From: Amphibalanus amphitrite
Taxonomy: Eukaryota > Arthropoda > Thecostraca > Balanomorpha > Balanidae
Assembly: GCF_019059575.1 (NCBI RefSeq)
Contig: NW_024883388.1
Span: 30,926-94,925, forward strand
DNA: 64,000 nt
Direction: 5' to 3'
Shown: positions 25,031 to 35,300 of the stretch, one piece after another
Layout: each line of letters opens with the position of its first letter
How positions within the stretch are numbered: position 1 is the first letter of the stretch
Program-made: the position numbers and the translations under genes
The notes under the pieces: generated by a model
Database searches by the model: none
The model's input: the letters and a program-made list of their open reading frames with translations, nothing else
What the model was told of the DNA's origin: nothing

Positions 25031-25339
25031 ATTAAGACGACGAATATATTGCCTGAAGTACACTAAATTTTATAGGTGCAAAACCTACCGCTAAAACCCG
25101 CTGACAATCAGACGAACGCTTGGGTCAGTTTCGGCGCGCTCACTCATTTGAGGGATAAAAAGGGACTAGAATAGTGGCTACTCTAGAATATTGTCATGCT
25201 GATGTTCCACGCCCACAGCTTATTGACATATAAGCAATAGGGACTAGGGAGCTCTTGAAGCGATTCTGAATCTGACGTATTTGTTGATGTTGCTGACGCC
25301 AACTTCACTGACATGATAGCTCAAAAAAGCATATACTCA

Positions 25340-25795
25340 GCATCTCCAAAAGTGGGGGGGGGGGTCGACCCCCCCGGTTCTGACGAGTGGGGGGGGGGGG
25401 GTTGCGACCTCCGCGACCCCCGTCGGCGACGCCCCTGTGCCGGCGGCTCCGGTGACTCCTCCGGTGGACGTAATACTTATTGACGAAATACTCTTTATGA
25501 CCCGAGTGACGTCACACATGACGTCACACAAGGTCAACGATGCAAAAATGAAGCACCGGACTTTGCAAGGAGTGCAAGAAATTACTAATCTGTGTTCTTG
25601 ACGCTCCCGACGCTAAAATAGCAGTTTGCATTTCCCTTATTGACTTATAATGGTGAGGTCACGTTGACGTGACTGACCTGACCTAATGTGACCTTTATGA
25701 AAAATCCGAGATATACAAATTGTGTTCGGTATGTTCGGAGCTATCGCGAAAAAAAATCTATGGCGGGCGGTACCCCCCTGGCCGGCGAAGGTTAA
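25340..25795. mobile_element. piggyBac-like MITE fragment (end region of MITE 3 type)
   Basis: Closely follows the last 550 bases of MITE 3, including the doubled TGACGTCA words near 25507-25530 and the end GGCCGGCGAAGGTTAA. The left end is missing. Two G-run/C-run hairpins stand at 25354-25376 and 25389-25415. Confidence 0.65.
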
Positions 25796-26014
25796 AGAAA
25801 TTATCACCGAAAAACAGGGCTTCATAGGGTCTCAAATCCATGGAAGGGTTGATATGAAATGGCACATGCAATGGACACGCTGGTTACAAGATTAGCCGAC
25901 AATGATGAACAAATGCCAGTCGATTTTGGATTCGGTTGTTATACGGGTGTCCCGAAACTGGTTGTGGGTCGACTTCCATTGGCCTCTTGCCCAAGGATAA
26001 TAAACTCATTTTAA

Positions 26015-27214
26015 CCCGCGCCCTGGTGGGGGTCTGTTTATAACGCGACCTGGTGGGGGGGGGGGGGCTATTTTTTGCCCCCCCTCGTATCTCCGAAACT
26101 ACTGGACAGATCCGCAAAATTCAAACGGTGTTCGAAAGGCCTGTCAAATTTGTCGAGGAAAACCTAATTTCATTGACCTCGGGGTCACCGATGACGTCAC
26201 AGGTCAGGTCAAAGATGAAATGTTTCACCGTTCACGGGTCTTCTAGGGGAATGCGCTATAACACCGAGGAAAACGCATTTTGTCGAAAATCAGCGATAGG
26301 GCGTCAGTTGCCTAGTAGATATGTTGCTATTAGAGGTCACTGATAATACCAGGTCAGGTCACAGGTCAGGTCACCAAGGGTCACAGGTCAGGTCACATGA
26401 GCCCAATTTTACTAAGGTTGTGTGATGCATGTTTTATGGCCAATTTTTCATTTCCAACTCAATGGTGTTGCTTATAAGACTATCAGGTACGGCTTAGGTC
26501 ACTTTCTGGTGAAGTTCAGGTCAAGGTCAGGTCAAGGTCAGGCCAAAAAAGGTCAAATTTTGAAGTTGATAGTTTTGCATAAAATGGGTATTGATTCGAT
26601 GCAGCTCGTCACGGGGAGTCTAATGGTGGTCTTTGTTTTGCTCTACGGGGTCTAGAATTGCTAAAAATTGAGTTTGAAAATTTGACGTCATCAATTTTGA
26701 ACAGTTTTTTCGCTATAACTTCGCCAAAAAAAGAGATATCGATCTCAAATTTGATATGTGGATAGAAGGCGGTGAGGAATTTCACATATATTCCGGGTTT
26801 TGCGAAATTCAAAAAACTTTTTGGATTTTTTTATTAATATATCCAAAAAAATTATTTTTTGATTTTTGGGGGTCAAAATCCAAAAATTTCAAAAAATCCG
26901 AGATAGCAGTTTTGTAGCCCTGTTAATTCTACAGCTTTTATGTCTTTATCATTTTTCTGTATTTGCAAATCTATAGGCCTGACAGCTCTTCCCGCAAAAC
27001 CCTTTTTTGGGTACAAAACGGCAGAACATGACGTCACTCTGACGTCATTTCCGGCCAACCTATCATAGCCTTTGGAAAAATTTTTGGTCACAATGTGTAA
27101 AATTGATGTCCGGGAGGGTACTGAAAGTTTGGTGACGATCAGCGCAGCGGTTCTGGAGATATATCGAAAAGTCTGGAGGGGGGGCAAAAAATAGCCCCCC
27201 CACTAGGTCGCGGG
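26015..27214. mobile_element. piggyBac-like MITE 4 (CCCGCG ends)
   Basis: TTAA lies at 26011-26014 and 27215-27218, with CCCGCGCCCTGGTGG and CCACTAGGTCGCGGG ends. Both ends have a G-run facing an interior C-run with GGGCAAAAAATAGCCC-like palindromes. AGGTCAGGTCA arrays lie at 26195-26215, 26350-26400 and 26515-26560; TGACGTCA near 27028-27045. An inverted partial relative follows the TC microsatellite at 38188-38480. Confidence 0.85.
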
Positions 27215-27486
27215 TTAAGTTAAATTTACATCCGAGGTGTTCCCAGGCCATAAGGCATCCCCCACACACAAATGTCTCGCACTTTGATTTTCAGCGGGTG
27301 CCTGGCCGTCTCCGCCGCGGGGGCGTTGTCGCACTCTGACGTCCACAACACCTTTTTTGGATGTCCGTGAAGGCGTCAGCAACAGCAACGAATACAGCGT
27401 CGCATTCAGAATCGCTTAAAAAACTCCGATCAGGTCAATTAGGGGACGGGGAGCAAGAATATGACATTTATTTGGCCCTAGCTCTT

Positions 27487-27775
27487 ACCCATTACCCCTT
27501 AATCGGCCCTTAAAGGAAGGGGCGCGTAAAAAGTGCCTCGAGGGTTCGTCTGATCGCTAAAATAAGGGTCGCACTCGATTCCTCGGGTCAATATCTAGCC
27601 GCAGCCTCGGGTTCCAGAAGTGTGCATCTTACCCATTACCCCTTAATCGGCCCTTAAAGGAAGGGGCGCGTCAAAAGTGCCTCAAGGGTTCCTCTGATCG
27701 CCAAAATAAGGGTCGCAATCGATTCCCCGGGTCAATATCTGGCCGCAGCCTCGGGTTCCAGATGTGTGCATCTTA
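27487..27775. repeat. Direct repeat, about 130-bp unit, two copies
   Basis: Both copies carry TTACCCATTACCCCTTAATC, GGAAGGGGCGCGT, AAAGTGCCTC and TCGGGTTCCAGA in order. The interval between copies is about 130 bp. Confidence 0.85.
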
Positions 27776-28063
27776 TTTTGGCGATCAGGCGAACAGGTCC
27801 ATGGTGGACAGCCCAGATGGCTGCTGGATCTCAGTTTGGTGCGGTATGTGTGAAGACTGAAGGTTCTTTGCTGGTCAGGACTCAGGTCACGGCCATTAAA
27901 ACTATGTACATAGATGACCTCTGTCGGCTTTTTAAGTTTTACAACTTCTTAGGGTGCTGTTCTAGGGGGTCTGAATTCGAATTTGACACCTTATTGAACA
28001 TTTGACTACTACTTTTGCTGCCTACACAGCATACATCGTAGCAGTCGGTGGTGGTAATAGATA

Positions 28064-28165
28064 ATTATGAATCGTGTTGTCCTGCAGTCCCCTGGCGCCA
28101 CCGCCTCGGAACCTCACCCAGGACCCGGTCTTGCTCCGTATCTGGATCCTGATCAGGGCTGCGGA
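28064..28165 (+). pseudogene. Truncated duplicate of the start of the giant transposase frame
   Basis: The sequence from TAATTATGAATC to about 28165 matches 29375-29460, the start of the 2,545-codon frame. Encoded starts are MNRVVLQSPGATASEPHPGP here and MNLAILQSSGATASAPDSGP there. The copy runs into a short TTAA-type element with a G/C-run hairpin (28166-28261) and ends in it. It is either a broken second gene copy or a duplicated 5' end. Confidence 0.75.
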
Positions 28166-28409
28166 TTAACTTTACGAGATGCTAGGCGGGGGGGGGGGGG
28201 GCGAAACGCCCCCCCCCCACGGGTGGTAGGGTTCGCCGATAGCCCTACGGGGCGCGGGTTAAAGGCAACGTTTCAGGAAGTTTCTACGGCGCTTTACCTT
28301 GCGAGCAATATGCCGGCTAGCTAGCCATGTACGGCCACCGAACTAAATGATGCTTATTCGACAGGTATTCGAGTGACTGTGAGACAGTCCTTGATCAATC
28401 CACCATTAA

Positions 28410-29304
28410 CCCTCGCCCGCACATGGGGGGGGGGGGTTGCCACCCCCCCCCAGGTAGTCTTTCTGCTCTGTACTCAACATTTTTAGAGCTAGAAGCCTGA
28501 TTTTTCGTATAGCTGCTCCTCTATCCTTTCTTGAGGTCCACTGAAAATTTCAAGTTTCTGTGGTTTTAGGTTTCGGAGATATGACCTTGTTTTTCAGGTC
28601 ATGTCATGACCCAAATGACCAATTCTCAACATCTTGCGTTGGCTATGGGCCTTGTGAGCTTTTGACACCTTGATTTCGGCATTTTTTGCCAGTCTTACCG
28701 CCAACCTATCATGGAACATGTTGTTCGACGATGTACAGATGTCAAGGTCAGGGTCAAGGTCAACCCAGGTCATCTAAAATAATTGCGTTTTTGGCCAGCT
28801 GAATTTACTTTTCGTGAAGTTTTTTGACTGTATTTTTGGTAAAAGCTTCTCAGATCATGATTTCATGTAATATGGACACATAAACAGTCGGTGCACACAT
28901 CAGTATACACACAGACACACACAGACATACAAACACATAATTGACCTTGACCTAACGACCTGAAATGACCTCAGCGGCAAAAATCTGGACGGGTAGTGTG
29001 ACAAAGAGGTTCTAGCTGGCTTGGCACCAGAAAACGGCATCGTCATCGGTATATGATAAGCAGCGCACTTGACATCCAACGGTGACCCAAAACAGCAACA
29101 TTTTTTAGTTTGACCTGACCTGGAAGTTCAATGAATGACCTGAGAAGTTAAAACTGGGTATCATTGGATTCGACTCTTCCCAAAGAATCTTTTTGGTCTT
29201 TACCGCGAAGCTCTATCTCCAACAGGAACGAAATGGCGCGGGGAGGGGGGCAACCACCCCCCATGTGCGTTCTAGGATTGGAAAATGGCATGTGCGGGCG
29301 AGGG
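28410..29304. mobile_element. piggyBac-like MITE 5, inserted between the two transposase starts
   Basis: Perfect ends CCCTCGCCCGCACATG and inverse, flanked by TTAA (28406-28409, 29305-29308). G-run/C-run hairpins lie at about 28424-28452 and 29239-29262. This is the cleanest member of the family. It lies about 70 bp upstream of the start codon of the 2,545-codon frame. Confidence 0.9.
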
Positions 29305-29380
29305 TTAACGCGTGCACGTCCCATGATTATGTTCAATGGAGCGTCGTTCGCTGTTACATTCTAGGTGATACACGCTAATT

Positions 29381-32300
29381 ATGAATCTTGCTATCCTGCA
29401 GTCCTCTGGTGCCACCGCTTCGGCACCTGATTCCGGGCCCGGTCCCGCTCCGGATCAGTCACCGGGACCGTCGTCATGCCAGTCATCACCGGGACCGTCA
29501 CCATGCCCGGCATCACCGGGACAGGCTGCGTGCAGAGCAAAGAAGCGGGATGCACCGTCCCCATGCAGAGCGAAAAAGCGGCCTGCGCCGTCCCCATGCA
29601 GAGCGGAGAAGCGGCCTGCACGGTCGACATGTACAGCGAAGAAGCAGTCTGCACCGTCCCCAAGCGGAGCGAAGAAGCGGCCTGCACGGTCAACATGCAG
29701 AGCGAAGAAACGGCCTGCACCGTCCCCATTCAAAGGGAAGAAGCGGCCTGCACCGTCCCCAAGCGGAGCGAAGAAGCGGCCTGCACGGTCAACATGCAGA
29801 GCGAAAAAGCTGCCTGCACCGTCTCCAAGCGGAGCGAAGAAGCGGCCTGCACCGTCCCCATGCGGAGAGAAGAAGCGGCCTGCACCGTCCCCAAGCGGAG
29901 CGAAGAAGCGGCCTGCACCGTCCCCAAGCGGAGAGAAGAAGCGGCCTGCACCGTCCCCAAGCGGAGAGAAGAAACGGCCTGCACTGTCTCCGTGTCAATC
30001 GGACGCTTCACCTGCACGGGAGGCTGGAGAGGTAGGAGCGAATTTTACATTCGAACTGACAGCTGAAGACACGGCAGAGATATTTTCCAGTCATAAACTG
30101 AAGAAACGTTGGTCTGATAGGTTTTTCCTGGTTGGGGAAGACGTCGAAAGCAAAGGTGCCTACGATGTCCGGAGAGAGCAGCTCCAAAAAGCACCGGACA
30201 CGGAAGTGAACGAAGGGAATATCACCGAGGTCAGAGCATCACCTGGACCGTCGCCGGGACCGTCACCATGCCGTTCATCACCAGGACAGTCACCGGGACA
30301 GTCACCATGCCAGTCATCACCGGGACCGTCACCATGCCAGTCATCACCAGGACAGTCACTAGGACCGTCACCATGCATGTCGTCACCAGGACAGTCACCA
30401 TGCCGTTCATCACCAGGACAGTCACCGGGACAGTCACCATGCCAGTCATCACCGGGACCGTCACCATGCCGGTCATCACCAGGACAGTCACCATGCCGGT
30501 CATCACCAGGACAGTCACCGGGACTGTCACCATGCCGGTCATCACCAGGACAGTCACCGGGACCGTTACCATGCCAGTCATCACCGGGACAGTCACCGGG
30601 ACAGTCACCATGCCAGTCATCACCAGGACAGGCACAGGCTGCGTGCGGAGCGAAGAAGCGGGATGCACCGTCCCCATGCAGAACGAAGAATCGGCCTGCA
30701 CCGTCCCCATGCGGAGCGAAGAAGCGGCCTGCACCGTCCCCATGCAGAGAGAAGAAACGGCCCGCACAGTCTCCGTGTCAATCGGACGCTTCACCTGCAC
30801 GGGAGGCTGGAGAGGTAGGAGCGAATTTTACATTCAAACTGACAGCTGAGGACACGGCAGAGATATTTTCCGGTCATAAACTGAAGAAACGTTGGTCTGA
30901 TAGGTTTTTCCGTGCTTTCACCAGCTGCAATAGAACGACAAAATGTATCCTGGCAGTGCGATACCGGCACCTAAAGAAGATGTCGTCGAGCAGGAAAAAC
31001 ACAGCTTTCTTCAGATGTCATGCCCAGTGTCGACTGCCAGAGTGCCACCAGTACGTTTTCAGAATTCAGAAGAACCCTGGAAAGTATGGTGCTGTGGTTG
31101 AAGGCAAGATCCTGAGTGGATCTGCTAATGCCCACAAAGTATACCATGCCCATCGAAACTTGAGGGGAGAACGGCGCGTCCTGGTCGGGGAGGACGTCGA
31201 TAGCAGAGGTGCCTATGATGTCCGGAGAGAGCTGCTCCAAGACGCACCGGACACGGAGCTGGCCTGGGAGAATACCACCGAAGACAGGGCATCGCCTGGA
31301 CCGTCGCCGGGACCGTCACCATGCCGTTCATCACCAGGACAGTTACCGGGACTGTCACCATGCCAGTCATCACCAGGACCGTCACCATGCCGGTCATCAC
31401 CAGGACAGGCTGTGTGCGGAGTGAAAAAGCGGGATGCACCGTCCCCAAGTGGAGCGAAGAAGCCGCCTGCACGGTCAACATGCAGAGCGAAAAAGCGGCC
31501 TGCACCGTCCCCATGCAGAGAGAAGAAGCGGCCTGCACCGTCCCCATGCGGAGAGAAGAAGCGGCCTGCACCGTCCCCAAGCGGAGCGAAGAAGCGGCCT
31601 GCACCGTCCCCAAGCGGAGAGAAGAAGCGGCCCGCACTGTCTCCGTGTCAATCGGACGCTTCACCTGCACGGGAGGCTGGAGAGGAAAGAGCGAATTTTA
31701 CATTCAAACTGACAGCTGAAGACACGGCAGAGATATTTTCCGGTCATAAACTGAAGAAACGTTGGTCTGAAAGGTTTTTCCGTGCTTTTACCCGCTGCAA
31801 TAGAACGATGAAATGTATCCTGGCAGTGCGATACCGGCACCTCAAGAAGATGTCGTCGAGCAGGAAAAACACAGCTTTCTTCAGATGTCATGCCCAGTGT
31901 CGGCTGCCAAATTGCCATAAGTACGTCTTCACCATTCAGAAGAACCCTGGAAAGCATGATGCTGTGGTTGAAGGCAAGATCCTGAGTGGATCTAATGATG
32001 CCCACAAGGCATACCATGCTCATCGAAACTTGAGGGGAGAACGGCACGTCCTGGTCGGGGAAGACGTCGACAGCAGAGGTGCCTTGGATGTCCGGAGAGA
32101 GCTGCTCCAAGACGCACCGGACACGGAGCTGGCCTGGGAGAATACCACCGAAGACAGGGCATCGCCAGGACCGTCACCGGGACCGTCACCATGCCGTTCA
32201 TCACCAGGACAGTTACCGGGACTGTCACCATGCCAGTCATCACCGGGACCGTCACCATGCCAGTCATCACCAGGACAGTCACTAGGACCGTCACCATGCA

Positions 32301-35300
32301 TGTCATCACCAGGACAGTCACCCGAACAGTCACCATGCCGGTCGTCACCAGGACAGTCACCATGCCGGTCATCACCCGGACAGTCGCCATGCCAGTCATC
32401 ACCGATACCGTCACCATGCCAGTCATCACCGATACCGTCACCATGCCAGTCATCACCGATACCGTCACCATGCCAGTCATTACCGAGACCGTCACCATGC
32501 TGGTCATCACCAGGACAGTCACCGGGACAGTCACCATGCCAGTCATCACTGGGACCGTCATCATGCCGGTCATCACCGGGATCGTCACTGGGACAGTCAC
32601 CAGAACCGTCACGGCGACCGTCACCATGCCGGGCATCACCAGGACAGTCACCATGCCGGTCATCACCGGGACAGTCACCATGCCAGTCATCACCAGGACC
32701 GTCACCGGGACCGTCACCATGCCGGGCATCACCAGTGAAGACTGCATGCGGAGCGAAGAAGCGGTCTGTACCGTCCCCATGCAAAGCGAAGAAGCGGCCT
32801 GCACCGTCCCCAAGCGGAGCGAAGAAGCGGCCTGCACCGTCCCCATGCAGAACGAAGAAGCGGCCGGCACCGTCCCCAAGCGGAGCGAAGAAGCGGCCCG
32901 CACTGTCTCCTTGTCAATCGGATGCTTCACCTCCACGGAAGGCTGGAGAGGTAGGAGCGAATTTTACATTCAAACTGACAGCTGAAGAAACGGCAGAGAT
33001 ATTTTCCAGTCATAAACTGAAGAAACGTTGGTCTGAAAGGGTTTTCCTGGTCGGCAAAGACGTTGAAAGCAGAGGTGCCTACGATGTCCGGAGAGAGCGG
33101 CTCCAAAACGCACCGGACACGGAGCTGACCGAGGGGAATATCACCGAGGTCAGGGCATCGCCTGGACCGTCGCCGGGACCGTCACCATGCCGTTCATCAC
33201 CAGGACAGTCACCGGGACAGTCACCATGCCAGTCATCACCGGGACCGTCACCATGCCGTTCATCACCAGGACAGTCACCGGGACCGTTACCATGCCGTTC
33301 ATCACCAGGACAGTCACCATGCCGGTCATCACCCGGACAGTCACCATGCCAGTCATCACCGATACCGTCATCATGCCAGTCATCACCTAGACCGTCACCG
33401 GGACCGTCACCATGCCGGTCATCACCGGGACACCCACCATGCCGTTCATCACCAGGAAAGTCACTAGGACCGTCACCATGCATGTCGTCACCAGGACAGT
33501 CACCCGGATCATCACCATGCCCGGCATCACCGGGACAGGCTGTGTGCGGAGCAAAGAAGCGGCCTGCACCGTCCCCATGCAGAGAGAAGAAACGGCTTGC
33601 ACCGTCCCCATGCGGAGAGAAGAAGCGGCCTGCACCGTCCCCAAGCGGAGAGAAGAAACGGCCTGCACCGTCCCCAAGCGGAGAGAAGAAGCGGCCTGCA
33701 CCGTCCCCATGCGGAGAGAAGAAGCGGCCTGCACCGTCCCCAAGCGGAGCGAAGAAGCGGCCTGCACCGTCCCCATGCGGAGAGAAGAAACGGCCCGCAC
33801 TGTCTCCGTGTCAATCGGACGCTTCACCTGCACGGGAGGCTGGAGAGGTAGGAGCGAATTTTACATTCGAACTGACAGCTGAGGACACGGCAGAGATATT
33901 TTCCGGTCATAAACTGAAGAAACATTGGCCTGATAGGTTTTTCCGTGCTTTCACCCGCTGCAATAAAACGACGAAATGTATCCTGGCAGTGCGATACCGG
34001 CACCTCAAGAAGATGTCGAGCAGGAAAAACACAGCTTTCTTCAGATGTCATGCCCAGTGTCGGCTGCCAAATTGCCATAAGTACGTCTTCACCATTCAGA
34101 AGAGACCTGGAAAGCATGGTGCTGTTGTTGAAGGCAAGATCCTGAGTGGATCTAATGATGCCCACAAGGTATACCATGCTCATCGAAACTTGAGGGGAGA
34201 ACGGCGCTTCCTGGTCGGCGAAGATGTCGAAAGCAGAGGTGCCTATGATGTCCGGAGAGAGCTGCTCCAAGACGCACCGGACACGGAGCTGGCTGAGGGG
34301 AATATCACCGAGGCACCGCCGGCGAAAATATTGCGACAGGCTGCGTATGAACGAAGACAGAAAGAGAGGTATTCTCAAGACTGGGCTGTGGATGTGCAGT
34401 GCCGGGCAGAAGACTCAGCTGCCAGTGACTCTTCCAGTACTATTTTGTTTGGAGGCATCCATTTCATCGCGAGACACCCGCTTTCGGTTCACATGTTCGG
34501 CGAGCATTTCATGAGGAAATACCACAACCGCCCAACGACGCTTCACATTGATGCCACCGGGGGCGTGACGAAACAGATCGGTAAAAAGCGCCCGTATTTG
34601 TACGCTATTGTAGCGGAAGGCACCAATGAGAACGACAACAGCTACCCGTTTGCGCACCTGATTGCCGAAGATCATACGGTTCCAACAATTCAACATTTTC
34701 TCACACACCTAGCACGCGAGTACAGGACTGTCACAAACGACACGTTTCAGCCGCCGCGTGTGGTACTGGATTTCAGCTGGGCTCTACTTCATGCAGTTGT
34801 TCTCAGCATCATGAAGATGAGTTTGCTGGCGTACCTGGAGCGGTGCTGGGACTCTAGCACCAGCAATCCCCCGGCGACGACTATCAGCCTCTGCGGCAGC
34901 CATCTCATGCATCAGTTCGCACACAGTCTCACTGATTGTGGCGTAAAGAAAGATTGCCGTGGTGGATACATGTGGCTTTTTGCACGCATGCAGAAGGCGA
35001 CCTCCTTGGAGCAGCTGGACGGCGAGTTCAAGACCCTGTGTACATTGGCGATGAAAAAGACAGAGGTTACAGACCATGCCGGCATCCGGGGAGATATGGC
35101 GGAGGAAACTGAGGAGCAGACTGGAAAGATCCTGAATCCCAGTGAAGATGAGGACGAGGACAAGGTGCCACAGGAAGTCAAAGGTACCAAAAAACAGACA
35201 TACAGGGCGCTGTCACCTTACGGGCGACACTTCGAAAGGGTGGTGGAATCGGTCAAAACTTCAACATACGAAGACGTTCATGAAGTAACAAACCCGTTTT

